Below the pieces are notes generated by a model. The model worked only from the letters and a program-made list of their open reading frames with translations, was not told the origin of the DNA and did not search any database. A program made the translations under genes and the position numbers. A stretch of DNA of 64,000 nt, from the NCBI RefSeq assembly GCF_000380965.1, contig NZ_KB905569.1:17557-81556 (forward strand). Direction: 5' to 3'. Shown one piece after another: positions 36,002 through 43,933 of this stretch (positions are counted from its first letter, which is position 1; each line of letters opens with the position of its first letter). Origin of the DNA: Paenibacillus ginsengihumi DSM 21568 (GTDB lineage: Bacteria; Bacillota; Bacilli; Paenibacillales; NBRC-103111).

Positions 36002-36285
36002 TTGCTTCAGAATTGCTGCATGACATGGCTGAATACCTGGATAGCCGTGTCGCCAAAGTAGTGATCAATGGTGATTACGAGATCACACATTTCGAGGTAA
36101 AGACGGTTAACGATAACGTTCTGGCGCTCAATTACATCGTTCCGGTTGATGAGGTGTCCTTGATTACGTTAGTCGAGCTCAAAGATGCGGCGGATAACGT
36201 GCTGAGCAGCAACGCTGTCAATGTGCCGATTACGTCAGACCATTTGATGCTGCAAACGATTGAGGTTAAGGAGGTGACGGCCTGA
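35998..36285 (+). CDS. Unknown small protein between baseplate and fibre genes
   Basis: A 95-residue protein, MIASELLHDMAEYLDSRVAK at the start, then mostly alternating beta-strand-like sequence (VVINGDYEITHFEVKTVNDN; VLALNYIVPVDEVSLITLVE). It overlaps the XkdU-type gene by 4 bases and abuts the fibre gene, so it is part of the operon. I recognise no family; an adaptor or short fibre part is a reasonable guess from position. Confidence 0.7.
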   Translation: MIASELLHDMAEYLDSRVAKVVINGDYEITHFEVKTVNDNVLALNYIVPVDEVSLITLVELKDAADNVLSSNAVNVPITSDHLMLQTIEVKEVTA

Positions 36286-37649
36286 TGGCTAAGACAGATT
36301 GGACGATGAATGATACGGTAATGCCTGAGGATATGAACGAGCTTGGAGCAGAAGTAAACGCAAAGGTCAATCATTCGTTAGCTGACGCCACTTATTATGT
36401 CAATGCATCCACTGGCAGCGACACGAATGATGGACTCAGCGCGGAAAAGGCGCTGAAAACAATAGGCGCGGCGATTGCGAAAGTGCCTCAGGTAATTAAC
36501 CATATTGTAAATATCATTGTGGCGGACGGTTTGTATGACGAGGATATCTTCATTGACGGTTATGTTGGCAGGGGGCATCTATATCTAAGGGGAGATATAA
36601 CAACACCGGATAATGTATCAATCCGTTCCCTGTCGGTCCATCAATGTACAGGGTATGTGGATGTTGCTGGGTTTACCATAACGGGGCTTAATGTGAATAA
36701 TAAGCATGTCATTGTAGATAGGTGTAAGTCTGTCGATTTGCATAATTTGAAAACAACCGTAGCATTGTTCCAAAACTATGCGGTTGAACTGTTATGGTCC
36801 ACTGTAGCGATTTCGGCAAGCGAAATATCGAATAAGCTGGAGGCAATCCGTGCCAGGCAAGGAGCGGTGGTTTATGTCTATGACTGCGTAGGGACTGGAA
36901 ATGATTTTGCTTATGTGGCTTCCGGCGGTGCAAGAATCTCACCAGTGGGAACACGTATTGGAGCCAAGACCATGTATAACGTCGACTTTGGCGGGGTAGT
37001 CGCGGAAGCTATCCCTGGAGCGACAACGGGAGTCATGAATCTGTATGTTTCCCCTAACGGGAATGATGTGAATAATGGAACTAGTGGGGCACCGTTGAAA
37101 ACCATCCAAGCAGCGATAAACCGTATTCCCCCTATTGTCAATCATACCGTCATTATTAACGTGGCACCGGGTACCTATAACGAAATTGTCAAGGTCGCGG
37201 GTTTTCAAGGACAGGGGATAATTCACCTGTACGCGGGGAATGCGATTAGCATGAATTATAGCGTATCCGCTGTCGCTGTGGACTTTTGTTCGTGTCAAGT
37301 CGTCGTTCGTGGGTTCAACGGAACGGCGACAGATCGGGCACCCTTTAGCGCCAATAATTCGTTTGACACCAAGTTTGAAAAATGTTCTGTCACCGCCGCG
37401 AGCACGTATCATTCCGGTTATCATGTGATCAATAACGGCATGGTGACCATTATTAATTGCAAGGTCACTAACCGTGTATACGGGGCATTTCTCAACGGAG
37501 CTGCTCAAATTATGTCGATAGAATGGGATGATAATTCGACCGGGAATACAATAGGACTCGTTGCACAGTATGGCGTCATTACCAAGCAAGGGGTACAACC
37601 ACGTGGAACAACGTCCGAAACTACGGGGTTTGGGGGAATGATACGATGA
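36285..37649 (+). CDS. Tail fibre / receptor-binding protein with duplicated beta-helix
   Basis: A 454-residue fibre. A short N-terminal attachment region (TDWTMNDTVMPEDMNELGAE) is followed by two copies of the same module: residues about 37-105 (YYVNASTGSDTNDGLSAEKA, LKTIGAAIAKVPQVINHIVN) and about 248-315 (LYVSPNGNDVNNGTSGAPLK, TIQAAINRIPPIVNHTVIIN). Both look like the start of a right-handed parallel beta-helix of pectate-lyase type. The gene is visibly more AT-rich than its neighbours, as expected for an exchanged host-range module. No fibre-assembly chaperone gene is recognised downstream. Confidence 0.8.
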   Translation: MAKTDWTMNDTVMPEDMNELGAEVNAKVNHSLADATYYVNASTGSDTNDGLSAEKALKTIGAAIAKVPQVINHIVNIIVADGLYDEDIFIDGYVGRGHLYLRGDITTPDNVSIRSLSVHQCTGYVDVAGFTITGLNVNNKHVIVDRCKSVDLHNLKTTVALFQNYAVELLWSTVAISASEISNKLEAIRARQGAVVYVYDCVGTGNDFAYVASGGARISPVGTRIGAKTMYNVDFGGVVAEAIPGATTGVMNLYVSPNGNDVNNGTSGAPLKTIQAAINRIPPIVNHTVIINVAPGTYNEIVKVAGFQGQGIIHLYAGNAISMNYSVSAVAVDFCSCQVVVRGFNGTATDRAPFSANNSFDTKFEKCSVTAASTYHSGYHVINNGMVTIINCKVTNRVYGAFLNGAAQIMSIEWDDNSTGNTIGLVAQYGVITKQGVQPRGTTSETTGFGGMIR

Positions 37650-38131
37650 TTGCTATATTGCATAGTAATGGACTCATTGCCGGGTTTATAAACGAGGTAA
37701 CCAACATTGATGGAGATACTATCCATGCCCTGCAGGGAGGAGCGCGTGGCGTAGGGCATGACGTTATTGTTGTGGAAGGCTGGACCTACGGCGAGGAGGT
37801 TATTTCTCCGGTTTACGAGGAACGGCCAATCATTCGATATGAAGACCGCGACGGCCAGATCGTTCCTGTCGAAACAACGGAGCAAATCATGGTGACACCT
37901 GAACAGCGCGTCTCGTACATCACGGACGGAACGGCGACATACAAGGTTGGGGATGCTTTCGCCCCCGGTCAATTTACGGATGTTCGCGATCTTCTGCCCG
38001 AATCCCCCGAACAGAAAATCGCACGCCTTGAGGCCGAGCTTGCCGCTGCGAAGGAAGAGAGCCTGACCGCATTTACGGCCATTGCCGATCTGTACGAAAT
38101 GGTGCTCAAGGGAGGCGGTGGGCCGGTATGA
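37646..38131 (+). CDS. Fibre-associated protein with C-terminal coiled coil
   Basis: A 161-residue protein overlapping the fibre gene by 4 bases. The N-terminal half is beta-rich (AILHSNGLIAGFINEVTNID; RPIIRYEDRDGQIVPVETTE) and the C-terminal part is a helix with a coiled-coil pattern (EQKIARLEAELAAAKEESL). Such proteins follow fibre genes in PBSX-like tails (XkdW-like position). No enzymatic motif is visible. Confidence 0.7.
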   Translation: MIAILHSNGLIAGFINEVTNIDGDTIHALQGGARGVGHDVIVVEGWTYGEEVISPVYEERPIIRYEDRDGQIVPVETTEQIMVTPEQRVSYITDGTATYKVGDAFAPGQFTDVRDLLPESPEQKIARLEAELAAAKEESLTAFTAIADLYEMVLKGGGGPV

Positions 38132-38265
38132 GCCAAAGCATCGTTCAAATTTACGTCCGTTTGGTTCGCGAAGGAGTTCGAGAAATCGACTCTGTTCCGG
38201 AGTCCATCCGAAATGAAGTCACTGCAGAGTTGGCCAAATATGAAGGAGTCGCGCAGACACATTAA
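38128..38265 (+). CDS. CD1375/XkdX-like small tail-locus protein
   Basis: The ATG at 38128 overlaps the previous stop and encodes 45 residues: MSQSIVQIYVRLVREGVREI, then DSVPESIRNEVTAELAKYEG and VAQTH. The pattern (IVQIY..L...G....D.VPE.IR.EV...L) fits the CD1375 family named from the C. difficile tail locus. It is the last gene of the tail operon. In related loci holin and endolysin genes come next, but here none does. Confidence 0.7.
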   Translation: MSQSIVQIYVRLVREGVREIDSVPESIRNEVTAELAKYEGVAQTH

Positions 38266-38354
38266 TAAGTGCATTGAGGGCCATCAAGAGCTTCGGGCAA
38301 AATTTAAAGGGATTTTTCTGAAGCGTTCTCTCCGCCAGGAATGTATCCTTCTCG

Positions 38355-38452
38355 GGGAGGCGAAGTCAAAGGAGAGCAGCATAGAACGAGAACGGAGCTG
38401 TTCCTTTAACTTCGTTTCCCGGAAGGGAAGTGCAATCCTTCCTGGGAACTAA
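38355..38452. other. Two overlapping long inverted repeats after the tail operon
   Basis: Repeat 1 pairs GGGAGGCGAAGTCAAAGGA (38355 on) with TCCTTTAACTTCGTTTCCC (to about 38420). Repeat 2 pairs GTTTCCCGGAAGG (from about 38414) with CCTTCCTGGGAAC (to 38450). They share the GTTTCCC segment, so only one can form at a time. There is no clear T tract, so it is not a simple terminator. No gene is seen in 38266-38477. Confidence 0.55.
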
Positions 38453-38477
38453 ACCCTCCACGTCATTTTGTTAATTT

Positions 38478-39089
38478 TCACTCACAAGCTATCCCATTCC
38501 CATCTCTATCCAATTTTTTGCTGTATCCGGGGTCGCCTTTGCGGAGCGGGGCGACGCCGGCCTTGCGAGCCTCTGTGCAATTGGCGTACACCGGTTCCGT
38601 TTTTTGCGGACTTTCGGACGGTTCCGGTTCTTTTGCTTGTTCGATTGGATAGTTCCCGAATTTGATTTCGGGCTTTTCAACAACAAACAAAACCTTCGTC
38701 CCGTCCGGGTACGGGGCCAATTGATTGCCGACCCAGCTGCCGGCGCCGCGGTTGTCGCTTGCGTCTATGTACGCCACGCTCGCTCCGGCTCCGCCTTCTT
38801 CGCACATGGCCATCGGCCACTCATCCCGATCGTAGCCGTTCTTCGTCTCGATGCCTGCCAACGACTTTTTGCGGTTTTCTTCGGCTCCTTTGCGGTCGAT
38901 CGTACAGACAGCCGATGCCCCTTGTTCAATGGCTCCATAGATATGCAGAGCCGTCTCGGGATATTTGTCGGATGGAAAAACAAGCTCAATATCATAGTCC
39001 TGGCTTGTCTTGCTCGTCGCCGGCTGTTCTAATGAAGAGCAGCCGCTAATGATGAAGATAACCGCAAATATCCATTTCCAAAATTTCAT
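38478..39089 (-). CDS. NucA/NucB-type DNase lipoprotein with excalibur domain
   Basis: The 203-residue precursor has a signal peptide with lipobox (FIISGC), a NucA/NucB deoxyribonuclease domain (about residues 30-135: VFPSDKYPETALHIYGAIEQ, DRDEWPMAMCEEGGAGASVA, DNRGAGSWVGNQL), a Pro/Glu linker and a C-terminal excalibur Ca-binding domain (CTEARKAGVAPLRKGDPGYS, LDRDGNGIACE). It would be a membrane-anchored surface nuclease. I chose the ATG at 39089 (MKFWKWIFAVIF) because it gives a proper signal peptide; GGGGGG lies 13 bases upstream. It is convergent with the tail operon and may belong to it functionally or simply sit beside it. Confidence 0.85.
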   Translation of the reverse strand: MKFWKWIFAVIFIISGCSSLEQPATSKTSQDYDIELVFPSDKYPETALHIYGAIEQGASAVCTIDRKGAEENRKKSLAGIETKNGYDRDEWPMAMCEEGGAGASVAYIDASDNRGAGSWVGNQLAPYPDGTKVLFVVEKPEIKFGNYPIEQAKEPEPSESPQKTEPVYANCTEARKAGVAPLRKGDPGYSKKLDRDGNGIACE

Positions 39090-39398
39090 AAGCTCATGAG
39101 TTCCCCCCCTTGGTACAATATAACATATTTCGACAGCAAAAATCGCCAATTGCCCCGAATCTGGTCGACTTTTGTATAGATGCAGTTGAGGTGCGGTACA
39201 TCGCTAAAATGGCTGGCGACTAATGTACATTCGTAAAAGCAAGCGCCATCCGTATCCGCCGCGGCTTCATGGCGTTGTCTTTGGCCGCTCATCCTTGAAA
39301 GGATAGCGGCAGACGTTTTTTTCGCGGAATGCTCCACAACGTCGACGGATGTGTTACCATAGAATCAAACGAGCGACAGATCGGAGTGGAGGAAATCG

Positions 39399-41771
39399 AT
39401 GCTGCAGCTGCCGCGGACATTGCGAGTATTTAAACATAAAAGCGTTTTCATAAAAATGCTGCTCGGATTCAATCTGTTTGTCGTCGCGATGATTGTCGCT
39501 TTCGGCTATGTGTCGTACAGCAAATCGGCCTCGCTTCTCATTGCCGAAGTGGTGGAAGCGAACAATCAATATTTGGAGCAGGCCCGAAGCAGCATGGACA
39601 ACGCGCTCATCGCATTGAATACGCTGTCCTTCCAAATCGAGCTGCAGGACGATATTCGGCGGTCGCTCTATATGTCGGAGCAGACGTGGGACATGAACCA
39701 GCTGCTGTTTCTGAACATTATCAAATACCTCAAGAGCGTGAAGCTGTCCCATCCGATGATCGTGGACATTTGGCTGCAGTATTACCGTTATCCGGTTGTG
39801 CTGAATCCCGAAGCCAAATATAATGTCGAGCACTTTTACGGACAAATTTACGCCAGCGAACCGGCCATCGATTGGCGGGAGAAGCCAGCGTATCACGGCT
39901 TTGCTTCACTCGGTCCCGCCCAATCGACCGTTTACGGGGTCAGCTCCGAGGTGATCACCTTCGCGCGCACCGTTCCTTACTCAGAAATGACGCCTTTGGG
40001 CATGCTGTACATCAATATGAAGACGGAGGATATTGCGCGCACGCTGCAAAACAGCGGCGATCCGTACCCCGCGTTCATGTATGCGGTCGACCGCGAAGGC
40101 AGACAGTTGTTCAGCGGCGCCGTGCGCAGCGAGCAGGACGAGACGCTGGAGAGCAAGATCGGGACGATAACGGATAAGGTACGAAGTCTGTCCGCAAAAC
40201 AGGGGCATCTCGAGGAGACGATCTCCGGAGAAAGCTACCAGATCGTCTTTACGTCCTCCAACGTGAACGACTGGACGTATATCAGCGTCGTGCCGACTGC
40301 CTTCATCACGTCCGAGGCGAAGCAGCTCCGGCAGTACACTTGGCTTACAGCCGCAGTATGCCTGGTCGGAGGGCTGATCCTTTCCTATTTCCTGACCATT
40401 CGCATGTATCGTCCGATTCACAAGATCGTCAGCTACATCGAGTTGTTCGGCCACCGCCATCCTGAGGAACGCCGCCGCGCCGCGGAAGACGAGCTCGGGT
40501 TTATCGATCGGATCATCAATTACGTCTATTACGAGATGCACCATTTCAAGGACGCCTTTGAACGGAATTTACCGAAGCTCCGGCAAAATATGCTGTACGA
40601 TCTGCTCGAAGGCCGGCTGCCCGCGGAGAAAATGAAAGAGACGGCCGAGGAGCTGCGAATGCCTTTTCGTTACGATTTGTTCCAGGTCATCGTGTTTGAG
40701 AGCATCGATTTCACCATCGACGATGATATGAGCCTGCTTGGCGTTGACATGACAGCGCTGTTCGACCAATTGGCCATCGGCATCGAGTCCACGGCAATTC
40801 GTTCGGTTCGAAAAAGAAAAGACAAGCTCGTGTCCATTCTGAATCTGAGCTCCAGCGAGCCGAATCCGGATGCGGCGGTTGACTACATCCGGAAAGTGCT
40901 GGATTACTTCAAACATCGTCATTCCCGCGCCTTTACGGTCGGGGTCGGCAAGGTGTACGGGCGAGCGGAGGACATTCCGTTTTCTTACGTGGATGCCTTA
41001 TCCGCTTTGCAATACAAGGTCGTTAAGGGGCAGGGCAGCGTTATTTTCGTGGATGAAGTCAGGCAACTGCCGGCAAGTTCTTTTCATTATACGTTCGATA
41101 TGGAGAAGAAGCTGATTAACGCCGTGAAGACGGGCAATGCCGAAAGCTTGTCGAAGGCGCTTGGCGCCATATGGAGCGCTAATCTGGAGACAGCGGCGCC
41201 GACGCCAGAGCTCGTTCACAATCTGTTTCAGGCTTTGGCCAGCACGGCCGTTCGCACGATTTACGAGCTTGGGGCGGCTCCTAAGGAAATATACGGAGAA
41301 TCGTCTGATCTGCATCGGGAAGTGAGCGAACTGGGGAGCATGGAGGCGAAAAAAGCATGCATCGAGCGCTCTTTGACATCCATCGTCGACTGGATTCGCA
41401 GCAAACAGCAAGGACAGTACGATAAGCTGCTCCGCCAAATCGAGCAGTTCGTGGACGTGCACTATCGGCAGGACTTGTCGCAATCGATGCTGAGCGAGCA
41501 TTTGGGGCTGTCCGCGTCTTATTTGAGCAGCATTTTCAAGGACGTCACCGGAATGACCTTCTCCGATTACGTCAATTCGCGGCGGATCGAACAGGCCAAA
41601 AGCTTGCTGCGGCATTCCGATGATTCGATCGCGGAAATCGCCGAGACGACAGGCTTCACCAACGCCAACACGTTTATTCGTGTGTTCAAGCGCTTCGAAG
41701 GAGTTACCCCCGGGCAATTTCGGGAGATGGAGCCTCCTTCACCGCAGAGCCGGGCGCCGGAACATGGATAG
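39399..41771 (+). CDS. Membrane-anchored AraC-family regulator with extracellular sensor
   Basis: The 790-residue protein has a transmembrane helix near residues 19-42, an extracellular Cache-like sensor (about 45-310), a second helix (about 315-340, WLTAAVCLVGGLILSYFLTI), a cytoplasmic HAMP/linker region, a central domain (about 400-560) and a C-terminal AraC double helix-turn-helix (about 680-780; QSMLSEHLGLSASYLSSIFK, IAEIAETTGFTNANTFIRVF). This one-component design is common next to LplB/LplC ABC genes in Paenibacillus, where it senses the sugar outside the cell. RBS GGAGGAAA. It probably controls the permease operon starting at 42057. Confidence 0.9.
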   Translation: MLQLPRTLRVFKHKSVFIKMLLGFNLFVVAMIVAFGYVSYSKSASLLIAEVVEANNQYLEQARSSMDNALIALNTLSFQIELQDDIRRSLYMSEQTWDMNQLLFLNIIKYLKSVKLSHPMIVDIWLQYYRYPVVLNPEAKYNVEHFYGQIYASEPAIDWREKPAYHGFASLGPAQSTVYGVSSEVITFARTVPYSEMTPLGMLYINMKTEDIARTLQNSGDPYPAFMYAVDREGRQLFSGAVRSEQDETLESKIGTITDKVRSLSAKQGHLEETISGESYQIVFTSSNVNDWTYISVVPTAFITSEAKQLRQYTWLTAAVCLVGGLILSYFLTIRMYRPIHKIVSYIELFGHRHPEERRRAAEDELGFIDRIINYVYYEMHHFKDAFERNLPKLRQNMLYDLLEGRLPAEKMKETAEELRMPFRYDLFQVIVFESIDFTIDDDMSLLGVDMTALFDQLAIGIESTAIRSVRKRKDKLVSILNLSSSEPNPDAAVDYIRKVLDYFKHRHSRAFTVGVGKVYGRAEDIPFSYVDALSALQYKVVKGQGSVIFVDEVRQLPASSFHYTFDMEKKLINAVKTGNAESLSKALGAIWSANLETAAPTPELVHNLFQALASTAVRTIYELGAAPKEIYGESSDLHREVSELGSMEAKKACIERSLTSIVDWIRSKQQGQYDKLLRQIEQFVDVHYRQDLSQSMLSEHLGLSASYLSSIFKDVTGMTFSDYVNSRRIEQAKSLLRHSDDSIAEIAETTGFTNANTFIRVFKRFEGVTPGQFREMEPPSPQSRAPEHG

Positions 41772-41887
41772 CGGTATCCTTGAGGGCCAAGGAGATGAGC
41801 TCTTCGCCAGAAGGGCTGTTTAGCTTGCGCGGAAACGCGCCAATAGCTTGCTGCGGCAGGGTGCGCGGCGGAGCCTGCGTAAAATAA

Positions 41888-41984
41888 ATCGATCTATCCA
41901 ATAAAAAGACGGTTCAACATCTGGAAAAATCAACACATTTCCAAGAAAAGATCGATTGAACAAACGGGTGACAGCGATTACATT
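41888..41984 (+). promoter_or_regulatory. Putative promoter and inverted repeat of the ABC permease operon
   Basis: AATCGATCT (about 41887-41895) and AGATCGATT (41949-41957) form a 9-bp inverted repeat. TTGAAC (41956-41961), 17 bases and TACATT (41979-41984) form a moderate promoter right behind it. This resembles the repeat pair upstream of the GH95 gene. Confidence 0.45.
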
Positions 41985-42056
41985 CGAACTGTGCCCGCCT
42001 CGCACAGCTGGAGCTGCTGGCAACTATCGACAATACAAAAAAGGAGGTCGCTGCTT

Positions 42057-43019
42057 ATGGCCGAACAAGATACGGCGCTTTCCGAAGCCGTAATGGCCGC
42101 ATCCCGATCGAAAGTGAACCGGGGAAGTCCGATGAAGCGATATTTGCCCTATTATCTGCTGTTCGTCCCGCCGCTCATTTACTACCTGATCTTCAGGTAT
42201 GCCCCTGTGGTCATGGCGCTAACCATCTCCTTTATGGACTACAACATCTATAAAGGGATTCTTGCCAGCCCGTGGGCAGGCCTTAAGCATTTCATCGATT
42301 TCTTTCATTCCGTGTACTTCTGGAGAGTGCTGCGGAATACACTCGTTATCAATTTGTTGAATATCGTTTTTGTGTTCCCGGCGCCGATCCTTTTCGCTCT
42401 GATGCTGAACGAAGTGCGCAAAGCGACGATCAAGCGGACGGTGCAGACGATCAGCTACTTGCCGCATTTTGTATCGACGGTGATCGTGGCGAGCATGGCG
42501 GTGACGTTCCTGTCACCGTCGGTCGGGCTGATGAACAATCTTTTGGCCAAGCTCGGCTATGAGCGCATCAACTTTTTGCTCGAGCCGGAATATTTCTGGG
42601 CTATCTATACGGGCATCGATCTGTGGAAGACGCTAGGCTGGTCTGCGATCCTGTACTTTGCCGCCTTGACCGGGATCAACTCGGAGCTGTATGACGCCGC
42701 CAATGTGGATGGGGCTGGTCGCTGGAAGCAGACGCTTCATGTGACGTTGCCCGGCATCGCGCCGACGATCATCATCCTGCTGCTGCTGAAAATCGGCGAT
42801 ATGCTGGAGGTTGGCTACGAGCTGATCGTTCTGCTGTACAATCCGAATACCTACGTTACCGCCGACGTCATCGGCACGTACGTGTACCGGCGCGGCATTT
42901 TGGAAGCGAACTTCAGCTTCGCTTCCGCCGTCGGCCTGTTTCAGTCCGTCGCCGGCCTCGTGCTGATCATCGTGGCCAACCGGCTCGCCAGAAAATATTC
43001 GGAAACGAGCCTGTGGTAA
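42057..43019 (+). CDS. ABC sugar transporter permease, LplB family
   Basis: A 320-residue inner-membrane permease with six helices and the EAA-type loop YDAANVDGAGRWKQTLHVTL. The N-terminal part MKRYLPYYLLFVPPLIYYLI after a hydrophilic leader is typical of LplB partners. The ATG at 42057 follows AAGGAGGTCG; a longer in-frame start at 41991 lacks one. It is followed after 18 bases by the second permease. No ATPase gene is in the locus, so a general MsmX-like ATPase elsewhere would power it. Confidence 0.92.
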   Translation: MAEQDTALSEAVMAASRSKVNRGSPMKRYLPYYLLFVPPLIYYLIFRYAPVVMALTISFMDYNIYKGILASPWAGLKHFIDFFHSVYFWRVLRNTLVINLLNIVFVFPAPILFALMLNEVRKATIKRTVQTISYLPHFVSTVIVASMAVTFLSPSVGLMNNLLAKLGYERINFLLEPEYFWAIYTGIDLWKTLGWSAILYFAALTGINSELYDAANVDGAGRWKQTLHVTLPGIAPTIIILLLLKIGDMLEVGYELIVLLYNPNTYVTADVIGTYVYRRGILEANFSFASAVGLFQSVAGLVLIIVANRLARKYSETSLW

Positions 43020-43037
43020 AAAGGAGGAACCGAATCG

Positions 43038-43916
43038 ATGTCTGTGCTGCGAATCAGGCCGTGGCGGCTCATGTTCGTCGCGATCAATACGCTGTTTTTG
43101 GGGGCAGTCGTTCTGCTCACCGTATATCCGTTCCTCTTCATCATCGCCGCATCGCTCAGCGATCCGCTGTACATACAGCAGGGGCGCGTCGGCGTCATTC
43201 CAATGGGGCTGCAGTTCGACGCTTACCGTCGCGTGCTCGAATACCCGATGCTCGGCCGGGCGTACCTCAATACTGTGGTGTATACAGTCGTCGGAACGGC
43301 TATCAGCATCGTGCTGACCGTCTGCGCCGCCTATCCGATCTCGCGAAGGAATTTGCCAGGGCGCAAGCTGATGACAGGCTTTATTCTGCTGCCGATGCTG
43401 TTCGGCGGCGGACTGATTCCGACATATCTTGTCGTCAGTGCACTCGGTATGCGCAACACGATCTGGGCGATCGTCATTCCAGCGGCGATCTCATCCTTTT
43501 ACGTCTTCATCCAGCGCACCTTCTTCGAGCAAATTCCGGCGGAGCTGGAGGATGCGGCCAAGATCGACGGCTGCTCGCAGCTGCAGTGCCTGCTAAGGAT
43601 CATTTTGCCGCTATCGGTCCCGTCGCTCGTCACGATCGGATTGTTCTATGCCGTAGGCCAGTGGAACAGCTTCTTCCCGGCGATGATTTACTTGAACGAC
43701 GAGGAGATGTTTCCGGTCCAAATTTTGCTGCGCGATATCGTCATCCAGAATCAGACGGATCAGATGATGGTCGATGTGTTCGACGACAAGAACCTGATCG
43801 GCGAATCGATCAAATATTCGACGCTCGTCGTCGCGACGCTGCCGATTATTGCCGTGTATCCGTTTATTCAAAAATATTTTGTGCAGGGCTCCATGATGGG
43901 CTCGATCAAAGGATAA
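43038..43916 (+). CDS. ABC sugar transporter permease, LplC/YtcP family
   Basis: The 292-residue partner permease. It has six predicted helices (first: LMFVAINTLFLGAVVLLTVY) and the EAA loop ELEDAAKIDGCSQLQCLLRI, and the typical C-terminal YPFIQKYFVQGSMMGSIKG of this family. AAAGGAGGAACC precedes the ATG. With the LplB-type permease it forms the channel for an oligosaccharide; the binding protein follows directly. Confidence 0.93.
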   Translation: MSVLRIRPWRLMFVAINTLFLGAVVLLTVYPFLFIIAASLSDPLYIQQGRVGVIPMGLQFDAYRRVLEYPMLGRAYLNTVVYTVVGTAISIVLTVCAAYPISRRNLPGRKLMTGFILLPMLFGGGLIPTYLVVSALGMRNTIWAIVIPAAISSFYVFIQRTFFEQIPAELEDAAKIDGCSQLQCLLRIILPLSVPSLVTIGLFYAVGQWNSFFPAMIYLNDEEMFPVQILLRDIVIQNQTDQMMVDVFDDKNLIGESIKYSTLVVATLPIIAVYPFIQKYFVQGSMMGSIKG

Positions 43917-43933
43917 AAGGGGAGGCTTTTCGC

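Noticed and set aside
24975..38265. Complete prophage
   Set aside because: No integrase, terminase, portal, capsid, replication or lysis gene and no clear attachment-site repeats.
38213..38452. 79-codon frame after the tail operon
   Set aside because: It overlaps the CD1375-like gene out of frame and then follows the inverted repeats; no family pattern.
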